Below, one piece after another: positions 37,572 to 49,971 of a stretch of DNA of 64,000 nucleotides (positions are counted from its first letter, which is position 1; the number at the start of each line of letters is the position of its first letter). Location: contig NC_060968.1 in assembly GCF_910589235.1 (NCBI RefSeq), positions 1,480,643-1,544,642 of the forward strand, read 5' to 3'. The notes beneath the pieces are model-generated. The model saw nothing but the letters and a program-made list of their open reading frames with translations. It made no database searches and was not told where the DNA came from. This DNA is from Vespa crabro. Its lineage: Eukaryota; Arthropoda; Insecta; Hymenoptera; Vespidae. A program made the translations under genes and the position numbers.

Positions 37572-39145
37572 TTCTTTTGCATTACCTCAAATATTTTTAT
37601 TTTCTTACAAATTTAAATCAGGCCAGTTTATATGATCAAATCGAATATTATTATCTTTTCCTTTATTTGATTAATTATAGCAATTATTTATTTTCTTTCT
37701 TTCATACACATCTACATCTACATATAGATACATAATAAATAATAAATAATATTATACATTGATACTAATAATTGCTTCTAACTAAAAGCATATCATTAAT
37801 ATTAAATTTATTTTACGATAAATATATGATTCATTGTCAAAATTGATAGAGTTAATTTAGTCAAAAAATAAATTTTTACGATTAGAGAATTGGATTACGT
37901 TGATAACGACATTGATAACCTTTATTCTCGATGGCCACTTAATACTGAGATTTCACGTTTTTTTTTTCTTTTTCTTTCTCTTTCTCTCTATCTCTATTTC
38001 TATCTCTTTCTCGGTTTGCAATGAACGGAAACTCGAAACGATAACGGTAACGAAGCTCCTATCGAGCTGCAGGTATACCATAGAAAGGACGAGATCGAAG
38101 GGTTTGAGCCAAAGCTCGAGGTAATCCAAACCGGAAGAGGATAGCGCGGAGAGCGGCTTTAATCGAATGTTCCTGTTATCTGACGTCTTCATTAAGAGTA
38201 GGGTCATATCGATCCTCGTTCGGTAATAAGAGTGGAACATAATGAACAATTATTGCGTACGTGAATTGCTAAAATCGATTTCTCCCGATTAAACAATTAT
38301 ATCATTAAACGTATGGATTATTTATAGAAAAAAGTTCGTCGTTATAATTAATTCGTCAATATAATTATTGTAAAACTAATATCAATTATATTAATTCAAA
38401 TGATATGGCATAAATTTTTTTTTTAATTAAAACATCCCCATTTATATGAGAATCGTCTGAAAGTGGAACAAATTATCAACGTAAGAAATTAGTATATATA
38501 TATTATAGATTAAAAACATAGATATAATGTATATATTTAATTATGATTAATAATTAATATATTTAAATTTTATTAATTAATAAAACTAGTAAGTTATATT
38601 AACTTTAGTTCATATAAATAGAGAAATGAGTAACAAATTGATTAATATTATTTAGAACGTAATATCAATGATAATAATACATAACGAAAACTAATATAAC
38701 AAATCTGAATGTTTATATAAGTTGTTGTATGTACAAAAATAATGATATAAGAAATCGTCATAGGTAAGAAAAAGTCAACGAAATAGTGAGGATCAACAAA
38801 TTTGGCAATTGAGCTACAATCTTTTACAGAGAAAGATTAATTAATAAATAAATTAATTTAATAATTAAATTAATAAGAAAGATCAATAAATAAGTATATA
38901 TATATATTAAGATCAGGTATATTATCGCAGAAATAAATTTGTACTTCGATGTAATTAATATTATATTATATATATCCAAATTTTACATTTAAATGATTAC
39001 ACATTAATGTAATAACATTAAAAGTAAAGTTAAATATTAAAATAAGAATTAAAAAAAACGTTTGTTATATTTGATAGATAAATACATATACTTATCTAAA
39101 TCTCATATATGCATTTATATGTCTCTTACGTATTTATGTGTAGAT

Positions 39146-39244
39146 ATACATATATATATATATATGCGCGCGCGCGCGTATGTGTGTATGTGTATGTATA
39201 TATATTTATATCTACATATATATATATATATATATATGTATATC

Positions 39245-39292
<48 letters not shown>

Positions 39293-39300
39293 TATATGTA
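39146..39300. repeat. (TA)n-(CG)n-(TG)n-(TA)n compound alternating tract
   Basis: An alternating purine-pyrimidine run: (TA) to 39165, (GC)6 at 39166-39178, TGTGTATG to about 39197, then TA-rich sequence with two CTACATA breaks to 39300. Confidence 0.95.
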
Positions 39301-39963
39301 ATTTTCTTTTCAGATATTATTAATAGCTTTAATTATGTGTTAGCGATAATACATACATACCTACATACGTACGTATATATATACATACATACATACATAT
39401 GTACATACCTATTTACATATATAGATACGCAAAAAATAAGTTAAATCCGATAAACAGAATTTCTAACGATGCCAATAACAGAGTTAATACACTTAAATTA
39501 TCATCAAAGACTTAGAAACGATTTAACCTCTCGACCTCTTTACATAAATCAGGAATATTTAACCTGGTAGACCAGCTGTCTCTCCCAGTGAGCAGAGAAC
39601 CTTAGAATCGTTGGAAAGGTAATACTATAGTATCAACGATCACGTCCTGAAGCATTCCGTATGCCGTAGTCGTACGATGTGTCTAGCTTTGCCTATTCGA
39701 ACGTAAAGCTCAACGTTAGTGTAGTCTACGTTATCCTTCGATCCCAGGAACATAAATATTGCTACAAACATATTTGTACCGAATAGGATGATTTGATGTT
39801 AGCATCTTCACTTACGATCAGAATCAACAAAACCTGGATTTATGTTGGTTAGGTTGGTTTATGGCTTAGGGATGGTGGTAATAATCGGAATCATGAATGA
39901 ATAATCCACCCTCTTCTCGAATTATCTTCACGAAGGGTTAGAGTAAAATGCTCTTTCTCTTTC

Positions 39964-40003
<40 letters not shown>

Positions 40004-41097
40004 ATCTATCTCTCTCTATCTCCTTCTTTCTATGGTATTTACGAACTCCAAGCCCTGCTCGGAGATTTGTTTGACGAGAGTATCCTGGATCTAACGATTA
40101 ATCAGTTGCTATTAATTAACCCCCTAGAATTGCGTCTCTACCCTAGTCTCCTTCATAGCTTTCGTCGACGTGCTCGAGGCTCTTCCTTCCGATCTCAACG
40201 TACACACCTATCTATAGAGTGGATTCGTATGAAAAGGTATTATAAATTGAAACGAATAAAAAGAGTTCCTTGGTAATTATAGAAATTTGAGATCGTGAAT
40301 TTTTATATTTTTATACGTTGAACATATATGGTGTATATAAAAAAAAAGAAAGAAAAGGAAAAAACATGAAAAATAGATAATATTTGTTCTTAATTTTATG
40401 TTATTCACTGCTGGCATTGTGATTCGTATATACGTATACAAAAAAAAAAAAAAAGAAAAAAGAATTTTGTCTAATTTTAAGTCATATTTAAATAAATTTT
40501 CTACTTCATCGATATTAATATATATATATATGTGTTAATTATTATATTAATTAATAACATCAGATATACCATTACGATAAAAAATATTACAGATAGCTTC
40601 TATAAATTAAAATTTATATTACAAATTTGTTATTAAAGATGATGCAAAATTTTTCATTTCTTTATTATTATTCATCAATTTATCGATCTCCTTTTCTCAA
40701 TATATACATATATACATATACACGTGCGTTCGTATGTGTGTGTGTGCGTACTGTGTGTCAATTAAATGGAAATAAAAGAAATAATTCAAATCGATATTTT
40801 TGAAGGATCAAAATACTTTGTTTAACACTTTAAGTGGTAACGTTTTACATACTGCGTTTTACATACTGCGAAGTACCTTTCACTTTGCATTAACTTTTAT
40901 AAGCCAGCACTTAACAGTACGTCAGGCCGTTAATTATGATCAGCCACTCGGTTAATCGCTTTTCTCTTTGCTTCTCCTTCAACGACGTTGGTACAACATT
41001 GTTCCATAGTACATATATACATACATACATATATACATCGTACATACATACATACGTACATACATACGTATCTAACAGTAACGTGCTAGCTAGCTAA

Positions 41098-41340
41098 GCA
41101 ACAACAACGACAAGGACAACAACAGTGGCGACACAGGTGATGGTAGTGGTAGTAATATTAGTGATGGTAATGTTGAGGATGGTGATGGTGATGATGGTGG
41201 TGGTAGTGGCGACGGCATTCTATTGTTAGAGAACGGAAGGGTTGACGTGTGTAAACAGAATCTTGAGTCATTGGTATACACGCTGGTGATGGTGGTGGTT
41301 GGTGGTGGCGGTGGTTGGTGGTGGTAGTGATGGTCAAGGG
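41098..41340. repeat. GT/GG-rich triplet repeats (GGTGAT, GGTGGT)
   Basis: Plus-strand G-rich triplets (ACAACG, then GATGGTGGTGG, then TTGGTGGTGGCGGTGG) give poly-His/Pro/Thr frames on the minus strand. It is compositional repeat, not coding. Confidence 0.8.
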
Positions 41341-42009
41341 GGATACACGATCGTAGCCTTCCAAGTGAAGAGGAAAACCTTTCACGTATTTATCGAACGC
41401 TTTGCATCACGATCTTTCAATCTTCCCTTTTTTTTCATCGCTATATTGTAAGCTTTATACTTTACCTTTTTTATCTTTCTTTTTTTTTTTTTTTTTCTTT
41501 TGATAGAGAATAGTCGTATATATTAGGTGTGTTTTATAATAACGATTAAATAATATTGTTACATGGTCGATCTTAATTACTGCGAGATAATTCCGAATAT
41601 ATTTTTAATGATAATCGATAGATTATGTTGGAAATGTTTAAAGATAAAAATAACAAGGAGAGAAAAGAAATGATTACCGTATAATATAATGAAATATCTT
41701 TAACATATAATACAAAATTATACGTAGATTCGAATTTATCAAAACTAAATATTATTAGATAATTATCATTGTTTATTTATTATTATTCCTAGAGTATTTG
41801 GTAAATTTATTTTAAAGCTTCAGGAAAAAAATTGTTAATTTAATCGATGTCCAAAGAAAAAAAAAATATATATATATAAATACTATTATAATAATATTTA
41901 TAAAAGTGGACCCATGAGAAATAGAAATGTCAAAATAAAACTAAATATGTTAAATTTTTATCCCTGATATTTCTAGATTTTTGTCAGATAGACTACATTT
42001 CTTGTTTAG

Positions 42010-42178
42010 ACCGTGAATCCACCATTTGCGATTATTGTCTGATCTGTATCTTCTAGAGGGTCAAGGGTTTAAGTAAAAATGTCTAAGGGCCAAAACAATG
42101 GTAAGCAATCTATTTTTTTTTATCCTTAACGAGCATCCAACGATCTGATAACCTGTATGGAGCAACACATGACCCTTG
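42010..42178 (-). mobile_element. Possible fragment of the same LTR family
   Basis: On the minus strand, GTTGGATGCTCGTTAAGGAT and a later TTAGACATTTTTACTT resemble the interior of the LTR-like units. The matching blocks there are TTAGGCATCTTTAGTA and, in the 45.9-kb copy, GTTGGATACTCGCTAAGAAA. No terminal sequence is present. The match is by eye and weak. Confidence 0.3.
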
Positions 42179-42863
42179 AAAAAAAAAAAAACATTACAAG
42201 TAAAAAAGCGTCAAAATTGTTAACAAATAAATAATGATTCGAGAAAGGAGAAGAAGACAATTCTTCTTTCAGATTATTTAATATTAACGTTAATTTAAAA
42301 AATTGTAAACAAAGATTACATCATTTGCGAATTTTTTTTTTCTTTTTTTTAAATAATTTGTCAGATTTATCACAAACTAAAGATATCCGATAAGATCGAA
42401 GAGTGAACTCTAGAAAAAAAAAATATGAGATAAAGTTGATCTGTCAGGTGCCATCTGGTCCGTTATTAAAACGCATTCAAAAAGAAAAAAAAAAAAAGAA
42501 AAAGGAAAAGAAAATAAAGAAGACAAAACGGAAAAGAAAAATAAATAATAATTTACAATGATCGAATACATAATAAGTAAAACAACGAATAATAATACGA
42601 CGAAAGCGATAATAGACAATATACGAGAATTTGCTTGATGATGATCGATTAATGCGACGATGCGATAGCGCGGTAGAGATACGATTGCACATTTTAAGGG
42701 GGGTGCGCGAGGTTGAAGGGAGGTGTAGGAGAAAGAGGAGGATGAGGAGGAGAAGGAGGAAAGGGAGAAGAGTGCGGAACGGTTGAAGAGGGTGTTACAC
42801 TGGCATAGAGAGAAACTGTCGAAGCGGAATATCGTCGTCCGTGCACGTAGCAACACTCATTAC

Positions 42864-42914
<51 letters not shown>

Positions 42915-43870
42915 TAGAGTATAGGTAGTAGTCTAAATACTGGCTACTACCACGTGTTACTATTGTTCGATGTATAATAGTCTTAATTAAAATGGCGGTC
43001 TAACGAACACCGCTAACTGCGGTAATCCGACGTGCCTCATTGGTAATCCCTTGGCCATACTGACGAACACGAATGCATAACATTGCTCCCTTCTATCTCT
43101 TTCCCATTCCCATATGTCATTCTCTCGTCACTCTGCTAGTACACATCTACTATATCCCATCGGAGAGACTTCCTTCTCCCTCCTCACATCTCCTCATCTC
43201 CTTCTATCCAACCTCCACACGCCCAACATTCGCTCCGTTCCCCGCCTTCCTACAATTGTACGATAGGCAATCGCTATTTCAACGTCATCGAATAGACGAC
43301 GAAACAAACGTGGAGTCCTAACGTGACAGTGATAAGTTAGAGTTAAACATCTTCGGGGAGACTCACTCTCTCTCTCTCTCTCTCTCTTTCTCTTTCTCTT
43401 TCTCTTTCTCTTTATCTCTATCTCTATCTCTTTATCTCTATCTATCTCTATGTCTAACCTTCCTACAGGATTTATTTCAATAATGTGTCCTTAGGGGGAA
43501 AAACAGTGTAGCAGGCAAGATTTCGTAGAGATCGGATTGATTATCGAGTCAGCAAATGTTCAGTTCTCTTTGAGAATTGTTGTTTTATTATTGGATTACA
43601 TTTTATTAAATCGATATTTTTTTAAGAGATAGGAATTAATCGATCTGCACGTTATCGGATTAAAATATCTTTAATCGAAATATCTAGTAATTGTAATTGA
43701 TCGATTATTTCTACAACAAAGAATTAATTCTCATTGTTAGAAAGATATAAAAGTTCGAAGTTATTTCTTCTTTTTTTTTTTCTTTTCTTGAGAAATATTT
43801 ATATCTAACAAATTTTCAACTTTTGTATATTATTTTTTTTTTTTTTTATAATTACCCAATACTACGCTAT

Positions 43871-43872
<2 letters not shown>

Positions 43873-43917
<45 letters not shown>
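43873..43917. repeat. (TA)n microsatellite next to the syntrophin PH2 exon
   Basis: About 22 TA units, about 210 bp past the donor of the exon ending at 44125. Another (TA)n is at 42865-42911. Confidence 0.95.
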
Positions 43918-43920
<3 letters not shown>

Positions 43921-44124
43921 AGGTATATATTTTATTTAGTATTAAAGATTGTTGATTGGATTAATGATTATTTTATAATATTATAATTAAAACTAATTAG
44001 AATTCGTTCGAATACTTAATGAAATTAATTAAACCAATTAGAAGAATGAAATGATTCTTTTTTTTCTAAAGAAAGTCTATTAATAGCTATTTAATTATTA
44101 TTAATGATGAAAATGTTAAATTAC

Positions 44125-44348
44125 CTGGTAGCAATAAGAGGACAAGTAATACTCGGTGATGCCCAAGCCTCAGGACTCCATGGTGCACATTCGTAAAGCC
44201 TTAATTCTCTTCCTGAAACCGCACCAAAGACACTACGCCATCCCCCTGCGCAACCAGTCGCCAAAGTAAATCCACTTCCCGCACCTCGTGAGGTACTTGC
44301 ACTACTTCCGGCTCCATCCTCGCTACTTTCGCTGCTTGCACTTCCTTT
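44125..44348 (-). CDS. Syn1: Syntrophin, exon encoding first half of PH2 domain
   Basis: This 224-nt exon runs from acceptor GATAACAG to a GTAATT donor (44124-44119). It is in phase 0 at its start and leaves two bases of an Arg codon at its end. The first 27 residues are a low-complexity Ser/Gly/Ala/Glu segment (GSASSESSEDGAGSSAS). Then come GWRSVFGAVSGRELRLYECA and PWSPEAWASPSITCPLIAT. These match the strands of the second PH domain of syntrophins (GRELLLY...PWTPEAW..P...CPLLATRLV). The phase-2 donor fits the one-base remainder at 18268 across a 25.9-kb intron. The opening residues usual for this PH domain (GWL-type) must lie in a further upstream exon that I did not find. The donor is weaker than those of the other exons. 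Confidence 0.92.
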
Positions 44349-44571
44349 CTGTTATCAAATATCAATATCTTCATCAATATCGTTAATATCGATTTATATA
44401 TATTTATATATACATATATACACACACATACACACACATACACACACACACATATATATATACACACACAATATATGTATGTATATACATTCTTTTAATT
44501 TGTTCGATCAACTTATTATTATTAGATAATTATTATTTTTTCTTTTTAATAAATATATATATATATATATA

Positions 44572-44703
44572 TTAGGGGGACCGGAAAGTAATGTCGTTTC
44601 TGCGCATGTCGATATTTGATTGTGATTAAAAATAAAAACTTGTTAAAAATTTATTCGTTTGAATTTAATTTAAGAAAGCGACATTACTTTCCGGTCCCCC
44701 TAA
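44572..44703. mobile_element. 132-bp MITE with 25-bp perfect TIRs (mariner-like)
   Basis: The ends are perfect inverted repeats starting TTAGGGGGACCGGAAAGTAA and identical for 25 bp, flanked by TA on both sides (44570-44571, 44704-44705). The GGACCGGAAAGTAATGTCG core resembles termini of some insect mariners. No coding capacity remains. It is a different family from the 34.7-kb mariner. It lies 223 bp upstream of the syntrophin exon at 44348. Confidence 0.88.
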
Positions 44704-44811
44704 TATATATGATAACTGTAAATTATATGTAATAATTCTTAAGTTTGAGAGATAGACTTCTGTTTATTTGATAATATTAATTATTATTTACTAATTATTA
44801 TTAATGCTCTC

Positions 44812-45770
44812 CTCTATACAATAATCTCTGAATTCGACAGAAGTAAACGAGTTATCTTTGTCGCTTCTTTCCAATAAAATCGACCCATATCCTTGCATAA
44901 TCGCGTTAGTATATAATTCTATCTCAGTGTCTGTCCTGTATAGATTTAACATAGGTTTGTTAACCAATATCTCTTTCAGATAGATGAAGATATACTTTTG
45001 TTTCTCATCAAATACAAAATTCGCTAAACATTTACTTTCAACAAATCCGACAATAGTCTGGCTATCAATGAATGTGATACGGAAAAAATTTGTTAAAGTA
45101 TCCGCTTAAATCAAGAAAACTTTGAATCTGCCGTGTATTTGTCGGGTCTACAAATTTTTTAACAATTTCGACTTTGCGTTCGGATGGAAGTATCTGTCAA
45201 TTTTTCTATTATATGACCTTCATCAATCATACTTCTGTATTTGATCATTTATCATTTCTTTTTATGACTACGAGATCCGTCTTCTTGTTTGATATATTAG
45301 TTCGTTATTTTTAACCACGATTAACATTTCAACATTAATATCTCCAATTTTCTTAGAATTATAACCCGCGACTAAATTTCTAATTTCTCACCGATATTTA
45401 ACACTTGGTATATGTTCGATTCTTATTTCTTGTGGTTTTTCAACCAAATCTATTTTAAATATTTCAGAAAGATCTAAATCGCTACATGCTTTCGAAATAA
45501 TAATAAACATTTTTGTCTCTGATCGCTAGATCAATGACATTAAAGAAATCAATCTTTAATATTAATGTATAATTCATGATTTGGTACTATGTGTATTTAA
45601 AACTGAATTGAATTATCGTATATGAATTATCGTCAATTTTTAATCGTTTATAAAATTTGCCTAACGTCGTATTCGTTTCTACGCCTATGCTATTAAATTT
45701 AATTTCTTTTGTTTTTAATTGAGGAAATCCTAACTTTGTATATTGATCTATGTATGGAATATTCCTCTGA
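44812..45770 (-). pseudogene. Ty3/gypsy-type pol remnant (protease, RT end, RNase H)
   Basis: On the minus strand, from 45770 downward, there is first a protease-like region (PQLKTKEIKFNSIGVETNTTL). It is followed by stop-broken sequence resembling the protease tail (IDFFNVIDLAIRDKNVYY). A scrap of the RT start (LVVIKR) lies near 45260. Then come the RT thumb/connection (LPSERKVEIVKKFVDPTNTR, QIQSFLDLSGYFNKFFPY) and an RNase H start (NFVFDEKQK, LVNKPMLNLYRTDTEIELYT, QGYGSILLE). This is the Ty3/gypsy order. The RT core with its YVDD box is missing, so there was an internal deletion as well as several frameshifts. The element is dead. Confidence 0.78.
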
Positions 45771-45889
45771 ACTCTATCAATAGGTATTACAATATACTAT
45801 GATCTAGATATATGATCTAAAATAAAAGTCATTAAAGTGCTTTTTCTTTTAATCTCATACCGATTAATATCTTTATATAATATTTAAGC

Positions 45890-46050
45890 TTGGATAAAGA
45901 TAACAATGTGTTCTTTATATATGTTCTTTCTTAGCGAGTATCCAACGAGTTTCCAAAAATAGATATTTCTAATATAGATATATGATCCTTAGAAGAAAGT
46001 ATTGTAAACAATTGAGAGACGTAAGCGTTCGTCAACAAACACATATATCC
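45890..46050 (-). mobile_element. Diverged LTR 5' end related to the 3.3 kb and 20.5 kb units
   Basis: Read on the minus strand from 46050 it begins TGTTGACGAACGCTTACGTC. It then shares AAGGATCATATA and the following spacing with the starts of the LTR-like units at 4226 and 20459. It lies just upstream, in reading direction, of the Ty3/gypsy pol remnant, where a 5' LTR is expected. It is shorter and much more diverged than the other two copies. Confidence 0.6.
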
Positions 46051-46539
46051 TACATTATTAATATTTTACATATCCATAACAAATTTACAGAAATATTTGT
46101 CGTTCTTCAAAAAAGTATTCTTCTTCTTTCATTGCACCAGTAATATTAAGAAAAATTATACGATATTAAATATAATAAGTTTTTATCTTTTGTTCGAGTT
46201 CATTAAAGTGACAATGTAAAACGAACGATATGAAAGTAGAAATATTCGTAACGAGTAGAATCGATCGAAATGAAACGGAACGAAACGAAACGAATCTTTG
46301 ATAACGTCACGTGATTCTCTCTCTCTCTCTCTCTTTTTCTTCTTTTTTTCCCCCTATAGATAACGTTAACAATTCACGATAAGGTTAACGACCTCTCATT
46401 CGGTATCCCTAAAACCACGGCACTTCAGAGACACAGAATCGAGAATTAATCGAACTGTCAAATTCCGACGTTTCCCGTCGAAAACATTGCGCGTTTACGT
46501 TGCACCAGACAGGAGTTACAATTCTCTCGCGATCCTCTT

Positions 46540-46601
46540 CTTTTCATTTTCCCTCTCCCTCCCTCTCCCTCTCCCTCATTCTCTCTCTCCCTCTCTCTCT
46601 T

Positions 46602-46632
<31 letters not shown>

Positions 46633-46650
46633 CTATCTATCTATCTCTTT
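46540..46650. repeat. C/T-rich, (TA)n and (TCTA)n compound repeat
   Basis: CCCTCTCC-type hexamers, then (TA)n (46600-46632), then TCTA units. It reads as SLSLPL and YIYI frames. Confidence 0.9.
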
Positions 46651-47053
46651 ATCCCTCATACTCTTCTCTTTTTATCCACCCTATATTCTCCTTTCCACTA
46701 GAGTCATCAAAATGAAACGTACGGACCTTTCGGGTGGCCGCAACGAGATGGTTTAATTACTCGTTTCGAATCCACAGTTTCACCTCCATGAACTTCAGTT
46801 CCTCTTCTCTCCGTGGGGGGTGTATTCTTTTTTTTTTTCATTCCTATTTTCCTTTTTTGGTTTCGTATATATTTTTATCATCTTTCTTTTTTGTCGATCA
46901 CCCTCACTCTCCCTCTCACAGTCCCCTCGACACCAAACGTATTTCACGTTCTGCTTTGGTACGTGCGGCCGACAGTGTTCGATTGTGACGATTCCGCGTT
47001 TAAAATGCTTTAGTCTAAACTATGATGATCGCTCAACGGACGATGACCCTCTT

Positions 47054-47104
<51 letters not shown>

Positions 47105-47452
47105 CTATTTGTCTGTCTGTCTATCTATCTATTTATCTATCTCTATTTCTATTCCTCTCTTGTTTATTCTCACCATCGTTTTCGAACACATCGACGTACG
47201 ATCTTCGTACTAAATAAAATCAATGATTGATTCAAATTCCTGGAACGAAATCATATATTGATGACGTAGAATTAGAAAAAATAAATTGAGAAAAATAAAA
47301 TTGGAATGATTGATAATAATTAATTAAATTATTTAAAATATTAATACAATGTCAATTGAATTAATAATTACATATCTACATATGATAATAATAATCGTAT
47401 TATATTTTTAATGAAAAATATATTCTATGGACTTATATATCTTATTTATACA

Positions 47453-47695
47453 GAATGTCTCAAAACCGATAATTAAATTTGTCTGTTTTAATTCAATATT
47501 TCAATTTTTTCGTTTTTCTCTTTTAAGATCATTTCAAGTTAAGATTTAAAAGTTGCAAATAGAATTATTAGCATTTTGAATAAAAAGTACGAATATTATC
47601 GTATATAGTTTCATCATTAAAAAAATAAAAATAAAAAAAGAAGGAAGAAAAGAAAAAAATTAGTCGAACGATTTTGTAACACCCTATGTACTTCC
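47453..47695. mobile_element. Possible short DNA element
   Basis: The sequence opens with GAATGTCTCAAAACCG and closes with TTTTGTAACACCCTATGTA. The ends are loosely inverse to each other and look like the GGGTGT(T/C)-CAAAA ends common in insect genomes. There is no coding content and no clear target duplication. Confidence 0.25.
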
Positions 47696-48937
47696 GCATA
47701 ATTTATATATTTATGTGTATTTATTGACACATACATATGTAAAAATAATTTTACACAGAGGATATTCAAAATTGTTTTAACATTTCTAATTCGTTATTAT
47801 TGTGTAAGGACGTTATTATTGTGTTATTATGTGTATGTTTAATACTCATTAGGTATAGTAATTTTATAAAATAAAATAAAAAACGAAAATTTATCGGGCG
47901 ATAGAAACAAGCTCTTCACGATGGCATCTCTACACACGTTTTCTACGGCAATCGAGTGGTCGAGACTAACGGCTCTTAATAATGGACGGAATAATAGGGC
48001 GAATCTTGGTAGAGTGAGAAGGGTCGAGCGTGCTCGAAACAGATGGTTCAGCAACGATTCTATCTCACTCCCTACTATCTCCTATCTTCCTTTCTCTCCC
48101 TCTTTCTCACTCTCTCTCTCCCTCTCTCTCACTCTCTCTATTTTCATTTGAAGAAATTCTTACAACATATATATGTATTTATATTAATATAATTCAACAT
48201 TAAAGAAGTTTAATAATGTAATATAAACATATGTATATATGTACGTATATAATATATACCGAGTGGTATCTTTAATTATAATATAATCAGAAAGAAGTTG
48301 ATTATTATTAAAAAAAAAGAATATTTATCGTAATCGTAGAATAGAATATTATTACACGAAATTTTTATCAATTGCAACTATTATCAATCGAATAAATACC
48401 ACCGATCCGACGTATAAGAAAAGAAAATTCGATTTCGGAAAATTAAAAAGAATATTTCTATTATATATCATTCTTTCAATCTGATCTGATTGTATCATAT
48501 TTAACTTTTAAATATTATACTATATTTATATTGAATATTATCGAGAAACGAGAACTGATTGAAAAAATATTTCGAAACATTTTATTATACAATTTTACAA
48601 TTTTTATTGATTTTTTTTATTACTGAGACATCGTTTATTACCCTATATACAACGAAAGGAAAAAGATCGATGATACTGTGCGCGTATAATGAAATATTTT
48701 CATCGAAGAGTAGAGACGATCAAGAGAGAGACAGAGGAAAACAGAGAGAGATAGACAAAGAGTGACAGAGAAAGAGAGAATGAGAGAGAGAGAGGGAGAG
48801 AGAGAAAGAGATAGAGAATATAACGTAGAAGAAGAGGGAAAACGACAGAAACTCTGATGACCTAAATCACGATCGTTCCATTTCGAAAACTCTCGGGAAA
48901 TTCGACTGGAATCAACGTTAGACGATTGCTCTCTGCG

Positions 48938-48976
<39 letters not shown>

Positions 48977-49149
48977 TAGAGAGAAAGATAGAGATAGAGG
49001 GAAAGAGAGAAATAGAGAGAAAGAGAGAGAGAGAAAGAGAGTACAAAGGAATGTCGTTCACCCCCTTCGTCTTCATCTTCTTTCCAATATTTTAATCCTT
49101 TTACCATTCTACCCTTGGTTTTCTATCTTTCATTTTATTTCATTTTTCT

Positions 49150-49152
<3 letters not shown>

Positions 49153-49199
<47 letters not shown>

Positions 49200-49281
49200 C
49201 TCTCTCTTTCTGTCTTCTTCTTCTTCTTCTTGTTTTTGTTATATCATTGCCGAAAAGAGAAAGAAAAAGAGAAAGAGAAGA

Positions 49282-49321
<40 letters not shown>
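49153..49321. repeat. Facing (TC)n and (GA)n tracts forming a long inverted repeat
   Basis: (TC)n at 49153-49200 and (TTC)n at 49212-49231 are followed by a 25-40 bp spacer. AAGAGAAAG, (GAA)n and (GA)n then extend to 49321. The two halves are reverse complements in both sequence type and order. Confidence 0.85.
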
Positions 49322-49323
<2 letters not shown>

Positions 49324-49929
49324 TATAATACAATCTTCAAGAATATATATTACATTTAACGGCAAAATGTCTTTTAGATATTATATATTCCGATAATTTG
49401 ATCTTATATCGTTGAGTTTTTAACGTCGATCAACATATATTAATCAGAGAGTCGACGGGTATTTAATATCGTTGAAAAAAGAAACGAAACTTATACGAGT
49501 TCCCGAAGGAATGATTTTTGAAAAATTGATGATTTATAAATCGCTTAAGGTCCAGAAAAAAGTGCATTAAATTTCTCCTCTTACATAGGACCGACAGAAT
49601 TTTTTCGGTGGCGTTCGTAAAAAATGGCGGAAGTAAGTCTTAGATACAAGTCCTCTCTCTCTCTCTCTCTCTCTCCCCATCCTCTTCTCCTCTCTCTCTT
49701 TTCCCTCTTTTGCTTCACATATGAGACCCATCTAAACTTTTACCCGAAGTTGTTTTTCCACGCGAGGATGTCGGATGGGAAACTTTAGCCTCTAGATTAA
49801 AAAACTCTCCGTGAGGCTGCATAACTTCCGGGGTAGGCCGGATCGAAAAGGAAGTCCATTGGTAGTGGTGCGTCTATTTATGTATGTACATATGTGTAGA
49901 TACGAGAGAGGGAGAGAGAGAAAAAGAGA

Positions 49930-49971
<42 letters not shown>

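Larger units (their letters stand above)
18269..44124 (-). other. Syntrophin intron of about 25.9 kb, interrupting the PH2 domain
   Basis: This intron is defined by the phase-matched exons at 44125 and 18268. It hosts the inverted LTR-like unit, the mariner and its 74-bp derivative, and dozens of microsatellites. It also holds several GC-richer unique patches (about 19780-20040, 21960-22450, 24180-24540, 34310-34450, 37020-37200, 38030-38240, 39540-39760, 40040-40230). None of these patches reads as a recognisable protein. They are the best places to look for intronic enhancers or nested non-coding RNAs. Confidence 0.8.

Noticed and set aside
40841..40868. 14-bp direct duplication CGTTTTACATACTG
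   Set aside because: Only two copies in isolation. Too small to suggest a system.
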